From: Panacagrimonas sp965216845
GTDB taxonomy: Bacteria > Pseudomonadota > Gammaproteobacteria > Nevskiales > Nevskiaceae
Direction: 5' to 3'
NCBI GenBank assembly: GCA_965216845.1
Contig: OZ244200.1
Span: 992,001 to 1,056,000 of the forward strand
DNA: 64,000 bases
Position numbers and translations under genes: made by a program. A model generated the notes under the pieces. The model searched no databases and had not been told where the DNA came from. It saw nothing but the letters and a program-made list of their open reading frames with translations. The stretch's first letter is position 1. Every line of letters begins with the position of its first letter. Below, in pieces: positions 16,877 to 25,800 of the stretch.

Positions 16877-18088
16877 ATGCGCACGCTGGCGCGCAAAGCC
16901 GAGATCATCAAGCTGGCCCGTGTGCTGCGGGTGAAGCCCTCAGACTTGTCTTTTCTGTATGCCATGCAGGCACGGGATATTCGTGCGTTTCGCGAGGCTG
17001 CCAGCGCGCGCTTGTTTGACGCTGACGCGGCGCGACTCAAACGGGTGGCCACCGCCAGCAAGCTGCTGCCGGTGGCGCTGATCGCGCTGATTGGCGAGCA
17101 CGTTTTTGGCCCGCTGTTATGCGCCCGCGTGGCCGGACTGATCGCGCCGGATCGCGCCGCCGAGGTTGCCCAGCGCATGCGCATCGGCTTCCTGGCGGAC
17201 CTGACGCTGGAGATCGATCCACGGCAGGTGCGGGAGGTGCTCAAGCGCATTCCGGTGCCGCGTCTGGTGGATGTGGGCATGGAGTTGGCCAGGCGCGGTG
17301 AGTTCGTCACGCTGGCACGCTTCGTGGATTACGTCAGCGACGCGGCCATCAAGGCGGTGCTGGAAAAACTGGCGGATAACGGCGCGTTGTTGCAGATCGC
17401 CTTCTTCATGGAGGATCGCTCACGGCTGAATCAAATCGTCGGTTTCATTCCCGAGGCTCGGCTCAGGCAAATCATCCGGTTGTCCGCTGACGAGGGCGAA
17501 GGCCTGTGGGGTGAGGCGCTGGCCCTGATGGCTGACGTCAACCCCAGCTGGCGCAAAACACTGGCGGAAATGGCGGCTGAATTCGAGCCGGAAGTGCTGA
17601 CCGCCATGGCGCGCCTGACCCAGTCGCAGAGGCTGTGGGGCGCGATGCTGCCCATCATTGCCGCAATGGACGAACCGCATCAGGAACGTTTATTGCAGTT
17701 GCCGGTGCTGGACGATGACGCGGTGCTCAGCGATATTCTGGAGGCCGCGCAAGCCGGTGAGCTGTGGGAGCAGTTGATGCCCATGCTGGCCTTGTTGCCC
17801 GAGCCGGTTCGGATTCGCCTGTCAAAACTGGCGGAGAAGCTCAATGACGCCGCGCTGGATCAGATTTTCGTCGTGGCGCGCCGCAATCAGGCCTGGGGCG
17901 GCTTGTTGCTATTGCTGATGCACTCCGGAAAGTCCATGCAGGATCGGGTGTCGCCCATGCTCACACAGCTCGCGGGTCCGGATGCCAAGGGCATTGCCAG
18001 CGCCGCTGACCGATTAGGAATTCGAAGTCACATGGAATCCGGTTGGGACGAGGTCATCAAGCCGTTCATGGGCTTGTTGAGCGACTGA
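16877..18088 (+). CDS. Hypothetical helical-repeat protein (403 aa)
   Basis: Last gene of the four-gene operon. It is almost entirely alpha-helical and Leu/Ala-rich. Repeating units of about 25-30 residues are visible, for example RIPVPRLVDVGMELARRGEF, then EKLADNGALLQIAFFMEDR, then MLPIIAAMDEPHQERLLQLP. These recall the helical superstructure of the MgtE N-terminal domain or HEAT-like scaffolds, but I cannot assign a Pfam family. There is no signal peptide and no clear membrane helix. I infer a cytoplasmic scaffold working with the upstream DUF4282 membrane protein. It converges on the minus-strand LolA-like gene 7 nt downstream. Confidence 0.75.
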   Translation: MRTLARKAEIIKLARVLRVKPSDLSFLYAMQARDIRAFREAASARLFDADAARLKRVATASKLLPVALIALIGEHVFGPLLCARVAGLIAPDRAAEVAQRMRIGFLADLTLEIDPRQVREVLKRIPVPRLVDVGMELARRGEFVTLARFVDYVSDAAIKAVLEKLADNGALLQIAFFMEDRSRLNQIVGFIPEARLRQIIRLSADEGEGLWGEALALMADVNPSWRKTLAEMAAEFEPEVLTAMARLTQSQRLWGAMLPIIAAMDEPHQERLLQLPVLDDDAVLSDILEAAQAGELWEQLMPMLALLPEPVRIRLSKLAEKLNDAALDQIFVVARRNQAWGGLLLLLMHSGKSMQDRVSPMLTQLAGPDAKGIASAADRLGIRSHMESGWDEVIKPFMGLLSD

Positions 18089-18095
18089 TCCGCGA

Positions 18096-18875
18096 CTATT
18101 CGCTGGCCTGATGGAATCGTTTGGGATCGAATAGTTTGCTGGACAGTTTTTTGGGGGCGCTGACCTCACGCAGGCGCAAGGTGGCGGTTTGCGCGCCGCG
18201 CCGATTTTCCAGCTGACCGACGGCGAAATACCGAAAGTTGCCGACCTGACGCAGGCTGGATGATTGCGCCACATAACGTTTTGCCAGACCCTTTTTGTCG
18301 TGTAATTCCACCCGCAGGCTGGCGCAACTTTCATCGTCCAGAGCGACGATCATGCGCTCGTATTGACCGCCGGGAGTGGAAAAGCGCAACAGCTGGGTGG
18401 AACGGCCGTCGATCACTTTCCGGCCTTGCAGATTGATGGCCGCGCCGCCGACGGACTGGGTGATCAGGCGAAGGTCCGCATAGCTCAATCCGGTGCCGGC
18501 GATCTGCGCGCCTTCACCGCCGGCCTGAATGGCGCGCGTTTTTCCAAGCGCCGGCAGATAAACGTAAAAGCGGTCGCCCTGGTCGGTTTCGTTCAGCAGA
18601 TAACGGGTGCCGGCCAAATCCTGCGGCGCGGTGAGCTGCATCATGACCCGCAACTGTTTTTTGTCGCGCCGCAGATAAAGCCGGCCCTGAACCGGCGGCA
18701 GGTTCTCCGCGCCATCCTTGGGCGAGATATGCAGCTGACCAATGCGCAGGCGATCCGGCGTGTTGTCGCGCATGCATTCGAGCCGTTCCACCACGCTGAT
18801 TTCGGTATTGACCTGCATGCTGCCCAGACACAGCAGCGATACCGCAATCAACAGGCAGCGGAGCAATGGTTTCAC
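18096..18875 (-). CDS. Outer membrane lipoprotein-sorting (LolA-like) protein
   Basis: 259 residues with an N-terminal signal peptide (LLRCLLIAVSLLCLGS), so exported. The body, with RLYLRRDKKQLRVMMQLTAP, GTRYLLNE and DRFYVYLPALGKTRAI, matches the LolA-like PF17131 family ("outer membrane lipoprotein-sorting protein"). That family is often linked to RND transporters or lipid export rather than to true LolA function. It starts with GTG overlapping the fadH stop (GTGA), so translation is coupled and the two share an operon. The pairing of a beta-oxidation enzyme with a periplasmic hydrophobic-ligand carrier suggests lipid uptake, but that is inference. Confidence 0.82.
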   Translation of the reverse strand: MKPLLRCLLIAVSLLCLGSMQVNTEISVVERLECMRDNTPDRLRIGQLHISPKDGAENLPPVQGRLYLRRDKKQLRVMMQLTAPQDLAGTRYLLNETDQGDRFYVYLPALGKTRAIQAGGEGAQIAGTGLSYADLRLITQSVGGAAINLQGRKVIDGRSTQLLRFSTPGGQYERMIVALDDESCASLRVELHDKKGLAKRYVAQSSSLRQVGNFRYFAVGQLENRRGAQTATLRLREVSAPKKLSSKLFDPKRFHQASE

Positions 18876-20920
18876 AAGCTTGCGGCCAACCGGCTGCCCT
18901 GATTGATGGCGCGTTTGGCGTCGAGTTCGACCGCCTGGTCAGCGCCGCCAATCAAATGCACCTTGGCGCCGGCTGATTCCAGCGGCGCTTGCAGCTCGCG
19001 CAACGGCTCCTGGCCGGCACAGATCACGATGTGATCCACCTCGATCAGTTCCGCTTTTTCGCGTTTGCTCCCATAGCTCACCAACAAGCCACGGGCGTCG
19101 ATCGCCTCATAATTCACGCCGCTGCGGGTTTGCACCTTCTTGGCCTGCAAGGCCGCGCGGTGGATCCAGCCGGTGGTCTTGCCCAATCCGGCGCCCGGCT
19201 TTCCGCGCTTGCGTTGCAACAGAAAAATCTCCCGGGGCGACGGCGTTGGCTCGGGGCGTGTGACGCCGCCGCGCACCTGTTCCGGATCAGCCACGCCCCA
19301 TTCGCGATTCCAGGCCTTAACGTCCAGCGTGGGCGAGTGGCCTTCATGTGCCAGGTATTCGGCCACGTCAAAGCCGATGCCGCCGGCGCCGATCAGCGCC
19401 ACTTTCTTGCCGACCTTTGCCTGTCCGGCCAACACGTCCACATAACTCAGCACCTTGCCGGCTTGCGTCTGTTCGGCAATTCCCGGCAGTTGCAGGGCGC
19501 GCGGCGTCACGCCGGTGGCCAGCACGATCTCATCGTAAGCGCCGTCCAGCAGCGCCTTTGCGTCAACCGGCGTGTCCAGGCGCAGATGCACGCCGGTTTG
19601 CGCGATCTTGCGGGTGAAATAACGCAGCGTTTCTGAAAACTCTTCCTTGCCGGGAATTTTCTTGGCCATGTTGAACTGGCCGCCAATCTGATCCGCGCTG
19701 TCGAACAGTGCGACCTCATGGCCGCGTTCGGCGGCGACCGTTGCCGCCGCCAACCCGGCCGGACCGGCCCCCACCACCGCGATGCGCTTGGGTTTGCGCG
19801 CCGGCAGGTATTCCAGCTCGGTTTCATGACAGGCACGCGGATTGACCAGGCAGGTGGCGGTCTTGAGTTTGAAGCTGTGATCCAGGCAGGCCTGGTTGCA
19901 GCCGATGCAGGTGTTGATGTCGTCAGCGCGATTTTCCGCGGCTTTTTTGACGAAGTCCGCGTCCGCCAGAAACGGCCGCGCCATGCTGATCATGTCGGCG
20001 TGACCGTCGGCCAGCACCTGTTCGCCCACTTCCGGTGTATTGATGCGGTTGGTGGTGCACAAGGGAATTTTCACCTCGCCCTTGAGCTTTTGCGTGATCC
20101 AGGTAAATCCGGCGCGCGGCACCGAGGTGGCGATGGTAGGCACGCGCGCTTCGTGCCAGCCGATGCCGGTATTGAGGATGGTGGCGCCGGCCTGTTCCAC
20201 GCCCCTGGCCAGCATGCGGATTTCGTCCCAGGTCTGGCCGTCGGGAATCAGATCGAGCAGCGAGATGCGGTAGATGATGATGAAGTCCGGCCCCACCGCC
20301 TCACGGATGCGCGACACGATTTCGACCGGTAAGCGCATGCGGTTGGCGTAGTCGCCGCCCCATTCGTCATCGCGTTGATTGACGTGAGTGACCAGAAACT
20401 GGTTGATGAAATAACCTTCCGAGCCCATCACCTCCACGCCGTCATAACCGGCCTCGCGCGCCAGCCGCGCGCAACGCACGAAGGCGCGAATCTGTTCTTC
20501 CACGCCTTTGCTGCTCAAGGCGCGCGGTGCGAACGGAGAGATCGGACTCTTGACCCTGGACGCGCTCACCGCGAACGGGTGATAGCCATAACGGCCGGCG
20601 TGCAGAATCTGCAATGCAATCTTGCCGCCTTCATCGTGCACCGCGCCGGTGATCTGCCGATGGCTGCGCGCCGCCGCCTTGCTGCTCAGTGTGCCGGCAA
20701 ACGGGCTGACCCAACCGGCCACATTGGGCGCGAATCCGCCGGTCACCATGATGCCGACATCGCCGCGCGCGCGTTCGGCAAAATAAGCCGCCAGGCGCGG
20801 AAAGTTTTTGCGCCGGTCTTCCAGTCCGGTGTGCATGGAGCCCATCAGCACGCGGTTCTTCAAGGTGGTGAAGCCCAGATCCAGCGGCGCAAGCAGATTG
20901 GGGTAGGGCTGGGACATCAT
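18872..20920 (-). CDS. fadH: NADPH-dependent 2,4-dienoyl-CoA reductase
   Basis: 682 residues, the usual FadH length. An old-yellow-enzyme TIM barrel (about 1-330; GSMHTGLEDRR, HAGRYGYHP, GSEGYFINQF) is followed by the 4Fe-4S ligand cluster CIGCNQACLDH...CLVNPRAC (about 340-370). Then come an FAD-binding GxGxxG region (AVVGAGPAGLAAA) and an NADPH-binding region (ALIGAGGIGFDVAEYLAHEG). It reduces 2,4-dienoyl-CoA to 3-enoyl-CoA so that unsaturated fatty acids can be oxidised. It is divergent from the thiolase gene across about 226 bp, giving a shared fatty-acid-oxidation control region. Confidence 0.96.
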   Translation of the reverse strand: MMSQPYPNLLAPLDLGFTTLKNRVLMGSMHTGLEDRRKNFPRLAAYFAERARGDVGIMVTGGFAPNVAGWVSPFAGTLSSKAAARSHRQITGAVHDEGGKIALQILHAGRYGYHPFAVSASRVKSPISPFAPRALSSKGVEEQIRAFVRCARLAREAGYDGVEVMGSEGYFINQFLVTHVNQRDDEWGGDYANRMRLPVEIVSRIREAVGPDFIIIYRISLLDLIPDGQTWDEIRMLARGVEQAGATILNTGIGWHEARVPTIATSVPRAGFTWITQKLKGEVKIPLCTTNRINTPEVGEQVLADGHADMISMARPFLADADFVKKAAENRADDINTCIGCNQACLDHSFKLKTATCLVNPRACHETELEYLPARKPKRIAVVGAGPAGLAAATVAAERGHEVALFDSADQIGGQFNMAKKIPGKEEFSETLRYFTRKIAQTGVHLRLDTPVDAKALLDGAYDEIVLATGVTPRALQLPGIAEQTQAGKVLSYVDVLAGQAKVGKKVALIGAGGIGFDVAEYLAHEGHSPTLDVKAWNREWGVADPEQVRGGVTRPEPTPSPREIFLLQRKRGKPGAGLGKTTGWIHRAALQAKKVQTRSGVNYEAIDARGLLVSYGSKREKAELIEVDHIVICAGQEPLRELQAPLESAGAKVHLIGGADQAVELDAKRAINQGSRLAASL

Positions 20921-21036
20921 TGGCTCCGGTGTTGAGTGGCGCGGTTGAGCCGAATGGCTGCTCCAGACCGCTGATGGGGACAGCGTCCAGTAGAATCGTG
21001 TTGTTGCAATGCAGCACTGGCAGCCTCGACAAATCC

Positions 21037-21048
21037 AACTGGCCAGTT
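21037..21048. promoter_or_regulatory. Candidate operator palindrome between fadH and thiolase
   Basis: AACTGGCCAGTT is a perfect 12-bp palindrome in the divergent fadH/fadI promoter region, about 99 nt upstream of the thiolase ATG. Its arms resemble the outer parts of the E. coli FadR site but lack the central spacer, so it is only a candidate binding site for a fatty-acid-responsive repressor. Confidence 0.3.
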
Positions 21049-21146
21049 AGCCATGTGATCCACCCGCGGCGCTGGCCATGCTGGAAATCAATTGCGCGAA
21101 TGACATCAAAAACCCTCGCGTCCAATCTTCAATACAGAGAACGATC

Positions 21147-22424
21147 ATGACTCAGAGTCTTCGTCGTGTCGCCATCATCGGTGGCGCCCGCATTCCCTTC
21201 GCCCGCTCCAATGGCGCCTACGCCGAGGCTTCGAACAAGGACATGCTGACCGCTGCCCTGCGCGGCGTGGTAGACAAGTATCAACTGCATGGCGAGGCCC
21301 TGGGTGAAGTCACTGCGGGGGCGGTGCTCAAGCATTCGCGCGACTTCAATCTGACGCGCGAATCGGTGTTGTCCGCCGGTCTGGCGCCGGAAACCCCGGC
21401 CAGCGACGTGCAGATGGCTTGCGGCACCGGCGTGCAGGCGGCGGTCAACATCGCCAACAAGATTGCGGTCGGCCAGATGGATGTCGGCATCGCCGGCGGC
21501 GTGGATACCGCCTCGGATGCGCCCATCGGGATCAATGAAAAGCTGCGCAAGATTCTTCTGGAGGCCAGTCGCGCCCGTTCCACCGGTCAGCGCCTCAAGG
21601 CGCTTTCAAAGTTTCGCCCCGGCATGCTGGCGCCGGCGGTTCCGGCGGTGACCGAGCCGCGCACCAAGATGAGCATGGGTCAGCACTGTGAGATGATGGC
21701 CAAGACTTGGAGCGTCACACGTCAGGAACAGGACGAACTGGCCCTGACGTCGCATCAGAAGGCGACCGTGGCCTATGACTCCGGCTTTTATGGTGACCTG
21801 ATCGTTCCGTTTCGTGGCGTGGAGCGTGACGACAACATGCGTGCCGACACCAGCCTGGAAAAGCTCGGCAGTCTCAAGCCGGCCTTTGACCGCGCCAATG
21901 GTACGCTGACCGCCGGCAATTCCACGCCCTTGACCGATGGTGCGTCAGCGGTGCTGTTCGCCTCCGAGGAATGGGCCAAGGCGCGCGGCATCCAGCCGCA
22001 GGCCTACCTGACGCATGCGCAGAGCTCGGCGGTGGATTTCGCCACCGGCAAGGAGGGCTTGCTGATGGCGCCGACCTACGCCGTGCCGCAGATGCTGGCG
22101 CGCGCGGGCCTGAAATTGCAGGACTTCGACTTCTACGAAATTCATGAGGCATTCGCCGCGCAGGTCCTGTGCACGCTCAAGGCCTGGGAGGACGCGCAGT
22201 ATTGCAAGCAGCGACTGGGTCTGGATTGCGCCCTGGGTGAGATCGATCGTTCACGCCTCAACATCAAGGGCGGCAGCGTCGCCATCGGGCACCCCTTCGC
22301 CGCCACCGGCGGTCGCGTCTTGGCCACACTGGCCAAAGTCATCGAAGAAAACAAGGGCGGTCGCGGCTTGGTGTCGGTGTGCGCCGCCGGTGGTTTGGGC
22401 ATCGCCGCCATCGTCGAACGCTGA
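21147..22424 (+). CDS. fadI: Acetyl-CoA C-acyltransferase (thiolase)
   Basis: 425 residues from ATG 21147 (MTQSLRRVAIIGG). The frame is open upstream to 21078 but that part does not look like thiolase. Catalytic features: nucleophile Cys in QMACGTGVQAA, NEIHEAFAAQ-type motif (YEIHEAFAAQ), GHPFAATGGR, and the second Cys in CAAGGLG. The length and the motif VDTASDAPIGINEKLR place it with FadI/long-chain thiolases, which cleave 3-ketoacyl-CoA to acetyl-CoA in the last step of beta-oxidation. It may also work with the neighbouring FadH on unsaturated chains. No FadJ partner lies next to it. AtoB-like biosynthetic use cannot be excluded. Confidence 0.9.
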   Translation: MTQSLRRVAIIGGARIPFARSNGAYAEASNKDMLTAALRGVVDKYQLHGEALGEVTAGAVLKHSRDFNLTRESVLSAGLAPETPASDVQMACGTGVQAAVNIANKIAVGQMDVGIAGGVDTASDAPIGINEKLRKILLEASRARSTGQRLKALSKFRPGMLAPAVPAVTEPRTKMSMGQHCEMMAKTWSVTRQEQDELALTSHQKATVAYDSGFYGDLIVPFRGVERDDNMRADTSLEKLGSLKPAFDRANGTLTAGNSTPLTDGASAVLFASEEWAKARGIQPQAYLTHAQSSAVDFATGKEGLLMAPTYAVPQMLARAGLKLQDFDFYEIHEAFAAQVLCTLKAWEDAQYCKQRLGLDCALGEIDRSRLNIKGGSVAIGHPFAATGGRVLATLAKVIEENKGGRGLVSVCAAGGLGIAAIVER

Positions 22425-22570
22425 CCCGACGACCAGGGCTCGGTTGGTGGACGCCGGTCGACCTCCTGCGTCCATGCGGTCTTGTCCTGCCGGAGCCGGG
22501 ACAGCGGGCGTGCTGGTTGCAGCGCAAATCGGGGTAGACTTCGCGGCTGCTTTTTTGGGTTTGGATCGCC

Positions 22571-23791
22571 ATGGCCGTCAATCTGCAAGCGCCGCAATCG
22601 TTGCTGCCGGTCAAGGGTGTGCGCCTGGCGGCGACGGCCTCTGGCATCAAGCAGCGGCAGCAGCCTGATCTTGCGCTGATGGTTTGCGCGCCGGGCACGC
22701 AGGTGGCCGGCGTGTTCACGCGCAACGCTTTTTGCGCGCCGCCGGTGCAATTGTGTCGGGAACGCCTGGCTGGTGATGAGGGGATTCGCGCCTTTTTGAT
22801 CAACGCCGGCAACGCCAACGCCGCCACCGGGCAGGGCGGGCGGGCTGATGCCGAAGCCTTGTGCGCCGAAGTCGCGGCGCAGTTGGGCTGCGACCCACAG
22901 CAGGTGTTGCCGTTTTCCACCGGTGTGATCGGACAGCGCTTGCCGGTTTCCGGGATGCAGGCTGCGGTGCCCGCATTGCATGCCGCGCTCGACGCCAATC
23001 GCTGGCTGGATGCGGCGCAGGCCATCATGACCACGGATACGCTGCCAAAAGGCGCGAGCCGGAAAGTGAAACTGTCGCAGGCCGAGGTGACGGTCACCGG
23101 CATCGCCAAGGGCGTCGGCATGATTTGTCCGGACATGGCGACCCTGCTCGCCTTTGTCGCCACCGACGCGCCCTTGTCTGCTACCGCCACCGATGCCGCG
23201 CTGCGCTCGGCGGTGGGCGAATCCTTCAACTGCGTGACGGTGGATGGCGACACCTCCACCAACGATGCCTGCATGTTGATGGCAACAGGTGCTGCCGGCG
23301 GCGCGGTGATTGAGCCGGGCAGCGAGGATTACAATTTGCTGCTGCAAGCCGTCACCCAAGTGTGCGTGGAGCTTGCGCAGGCGGTGGTGCGTGACGGTGA
23401 AGGCGCCAGCAAGTTCATCACCCTGAAGGTGACCGGCGCCAGACACGAGGCCGACGCACGGCAAGTGGCGCAAGCTATCGCCCACTCGCCGCTGGTCAAG
23501 ACCGCGATGTTCGCCAGCGACGCCAACTGGGGACGGCTAGTGATGGCGATCGGCAAATCCGGGGTCGAGAACCTGCAACAGGAAAACGTCAGCGTGTGGA
23601 TGGACGCCGTCTGTCTGATTGATCACGGCCAGCCGCACGCCGATTATCGTGAAGCATTGGGCGCTGCGGTGGTGGCCAGGCCGGAGTTCGGTATTCGCGT
23701 GGATCTCGGGATGGGCAGCGCCGCGTGCCGGCTGTGGACCTGCGATCTGGGTTATGACTACGTGCGCATCAATGCCGAATATCGGACCTGA
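22571..23791 (+). CDS. argJ: Bifunctional ornithine acetyltransferase / N-acetylglutamate synthase
   Basis: 406 residues, normal ArgJ length. It transfers acetyl from N-acetylornithine to glutamate (arginine biosynthesis, cyclic pathway) and can make N-acetylglutamate from acetyl-CoA. The self-cleavage site is in GMICPDMATLLAF: Ala-Thr, with Thr as the N-terminal nucleophile of the beta chain. N-terminal AGVFTRNAFCAPPVQ, the oxyanion motif FSTGVIGQRLP, KFITLKVTGA and C-terminal LGYDYVRINAEYRT are all conserved. It is 15 nt upstream of the Nudix-ThiE gene, probably one operon. Confidence 0.96.
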   Translation: MAVNLQAPQSLLPVKGVRLAATASGIKQRQQPDLALMVCAPGTQVAGVFTRNAFCAPPVQLCRERLAGDEGIRAFLINAGNANAATGQGGRADAEALCAEVAAQLGCDPQQVLPFSTGVIGQRLPVSGMQAAVPALHAALDANRWLDAAQAIMTTDTLPKGASRKVKLSQAEVTVTGIAKGVGMICPDMATLLAFVATDAPLSATATDAALRSAVGESFNCVTVDGDTSTNDACMLMATGAAGGAVIEPGSEDYNLLLQAVTQVCVELAQAVVRDGEGASKFITLKVTGARHEADARQVAQAIAHSPLVKTAMFASDANWGRLVMAIGKSGVENLQQENVSVWMDAVCLIDHGQPHADYREALGAAVVARPEFGIRVDLGMGSAACRLWTCDLGYDYVRINAEYRT

Positions 23792-23806
23792 GCCACGCTG
23801 CCCGGC

Positions 23807-24754
23807 GTGAATCCGGCGCGCCCGCCCATCGCCGTCGCCTGTGGCGCATTGCGGCGTGCCGACGGCAAGTTGCTGTTGGCGCAGCGGCCGGTCGGAAAGA
23901 TTGCCGCCGGCAAGTGGGAATTCCCCGGTGGCAAAATCGAGTCCGGGGAATCGTTGCAGTCCGCCTTGTGGCGGGAGCTGGAAGAAGAGCTGGGCATTCA
24001 CCCCGGAACATCGCGGCCGCTGATTCGGTTCCGGCACGCCTATTCTGATCGAACCGTGGATCTTCAGACCTGTCTGGTGGAGGACTGGCGCGGCGAGATT
24101 CAGGCGCGGGAGTCGCAGTCCTTTGCCTGGGTCGATCCGCATCAGGAGACTGCGCTGGATGTGCTGCCGACCGTGGCGCCAATCCTGCACGCGCTGCGGT
24201 TGCCGGCGCATTACGTGTTCACGCCACCCGACGCGACACCGGCATCCATTGGCGGCGGCCTGGCCAGGTTGCCGCGCGCTTGCTTGTTGCGACTGCGGCT
24301 GCCGCAACTGGATGATGCGCGGTATCGCGCCTGCGCCGCGCAACTGGCCGTGCTGGCGCGCCCTCTGGGGATTGGCCTGATATTGGATCGAGACCCGCCG
24401 ATGGTGCGGCAGGTGGGCGCCGCCGGCTTGCATCTGACGCAGCGGGCCTTGATGACGAAGTCTGAAGTGGGGCCGGACGTGGGCTTGCGCATTGCCTCCT
24501 GCCATGATGCGGCGTGCATCGCCGAGGCGCGTCGGCGCGGGCTTGACGCAGTGGTGGTTGGCGCCGTCAAGCCGACGGCAACCCATCCGGGTCGAGCGCC
24601 CTTGGGCTGGCGGGGTTTTTCGGAAATGACCCGGGATGCGACGGTGCCGGCTTATGCCATCGGCGGTCTCGGGCCGAACGATGCAAGTGCGAGTTTTAGC
24701 GCCGGCGCGCAGGGCGTCGCCGGAATTTCCGCCTACTGGAGTGAGCCGTCCTGA
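23807..24754 (+). CDS. Nudix hydrolase (MutT-like) fused to thiamine-phosphate-synthase-like domain
   Basis: 315 residues from GTG. The N-terminal about 130 residues carry a perfect Nudix box, GKIESGESLQSALWRELEEELGI, preceded by AQRPVGKIAAGKWEFPGG. This predicts 8-oxo-dGTP diphosphatase activity that sanitises the nucleotide pool. Residues about 145-310 form a TIM-barrel ThiE/TenI-like domain (LVLD-type RDPPMVRQVGAAGLHLTQ, VVGAVKPTATHPG, YAIGGLGPNDA) whose role in these fusions is unclear. Such MutT-ThiE fusions recur in gammaproteobacteria next to argJ or yacG. Its 3' end overlaps the convergent yacG by about 22 nt. Confidence 0.92.
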   Translation: MNPARPPIAVACGALRRADGKLLLAQRPVGKIAAGKWEFPGGKIESGESLQSALWRELEEELGIHPGTSRPLIRFRHAYSDRTVDLQTCLVEDWRGEIQARESQSFAWVDPHQETALDVLPTVAPILHALRLPAHYVFTPPDATPASIGGGLARLPRACLLRLRLPQLDDARYRACAAQLAVLARPLGIGLILDRDPPMVRQVGAAGLHLTQRALMTKSEVGPDVGLRIASCHDAACIAEARRRGLDAVVVGAVKPTATHPGRAPLGWRGFSEMTRDATVPAYAIGGLGPNDASASFSAGAQGVAGISAYWSEPS

Positions 24755-24921
24755 GGCGGGGTGTCGTCCTCGCTCTCCACCGCCGGCAAGCTGTATTTTT
24801 CCGACAGCCAACCACCCAGATCGAGCGTCTTGCATCGTGCACTGCAAAACGGGCGATGCGTATTGTCCGCAGCCAATGAGGCCTTGCCGCCGCACTGCGG
24901 ACAGATTGCGATCCGGGTCAT
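24733..24921 (-). CDS. yacG: DNA gyrase inhibitor YacG
   Basis: 62 residues from the ATG at 24921 (MTRIAICPQCGG); the frame extends further upstream, but that part overlaps zapD and is not YacG-like. The four-Cys zinc motif CPQCGG...FCSARCKTLD is intact, followed by GGWLSEKYSLP, which contacts GyrB. The protein binds the gyrase B subunit and inhibits DNA binding. It is the last gene of the classic pilBCD-coaE-zapD-yacG cluster. Confidence 0.95.
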   Translation of the reverse strand: MTRIAICPQCGGKASLAADNTHRPFCSARCKTLDLGGWLSEKYSLPAVESEDDTPPQDGSLQ

Positions 24922-24949
24922 CGGCTCGACGTCCCTGGCGACGGCTTGA

Positions 24950-25777
24950 TCACAGTGCACAGCATTGCAAGCCGAATGCAATATCCTGGTTGGTTTGCGC
25001 GCAACGCTGATTGACATCGGCCATCTTCATGAAGCGCAAGGTGAAGCGATGGGCGCCGGCGCTGATCTCAGGATAAACCTGCGTCTGCTGCGGGATGAAG
25101 ACCCGCAACAGGTTGCAGGGGCCCTGTGGCGCATGCACATAGCTGCCGTTGCGGGCAACGGCCTGGCTCATCTGCGTGCTGCCGCGCAGCAGCCGCAAAT
25201 ACAGTTCCACGCCAGTCGCATAGGCCTGAATATCGGCAAACCAGCGGTCCATGTCCTCACGTACCACGGTCATGCCCTGGGACAGCCAGTGGTGATAGGC
25301 CGGCAAATCGAACCCGCAGGTGCCACCGGGGATGGTGCTACGATTCATGATGGCGATGAGAAACTCGTTGTCCCGCAGGGTGTTGGCGGAGAGTCGCTGC
25401 GCCAGCTGCTGCAATCCATCAACCACCGCGGTGATCTCGTCAAGCACTTGCCCAAGCCGCGACTGATCAATACCCGGTCGGTGACTGAGCCGTGTCAGCG
25501 TCGCGTGCTGATCCAGCAGTTCCTTGAGGATGTCCTTTTTCAGGTCCGAGCGGCCCAGCACGGTCAGCAGGTCCAGCAGCGCCGACAAACGCGCCCGCGC
25601 CCCGAACGGCGTTTCATCGGCCGCATGATGCGCATGCTGCAGAAACAGGAATTCCAGGCGCAAAAAGGTGCGCACACGCTCATTCAGCGGTTGTTCGAAG
25701 ACTTGGGCTTCGAATCCCGAACTTTGACTCTGGCTCACGCCGCAGGGACAGAAAAACGAAAGCTCATTGTCGCTCAC
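24950..25777 (-). CDS. zapD: Cell division protein ZapD
   Basis: 275 residues. It contains the ZapD (DUF1342/YacF) core: EQPLNERVRTFLRLEFLF near the N-terminus, GRSDLKKDILKELLDQ, and a C-terminal beta domain with GPCNLLRVFIPQQTQVYPEISAGAHRF-like strands ending RFMKMADV. ZapD crosslinks FtsZ filaments at the division ring in the cytoplasm. Its position between coaE and yacG is the conserved gammaproteobacterial order. Confidence 0.94.
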   Translation of the reverse strand: MSDNELSFFCPCGVSQSQSSGFEAQVFEQPLNERVRTFLRLEFLFLQHAHHAADETPFGARARLSALLDLLTVLGRSDLKKDILKELLDQHATLTRLSHRPGIDQSRLGQVLDEITAVVDGLQQLAQRLSANTLRDNEFLIAIMNRSTIPGGTCGFDLPAYHHWLSQGMTVVREDMDRWFADIQAYATGVELYLRLLRGSTQMSQAVARNGSYVHAPQGPCNLLRVFIPQQTQVYPEISAGAHRFTLRFMKMADVNQRCAQTNQDIAFGLQCCAL

Positions 25778-25800
25778 AGCGCCTCACGGTGGCAACGCGT

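Noticed and set aside
22142..23485. 447-codon open frame on minus strand
   Set aside because: Antisense to the end of fadI and to argJ, both with intact active-site motifs.
23537..24895. 452-codon open frame on minus strand
   Set aside because: Antisense to the Nudix-ThiE fusion and part of argJ; no family pattern.
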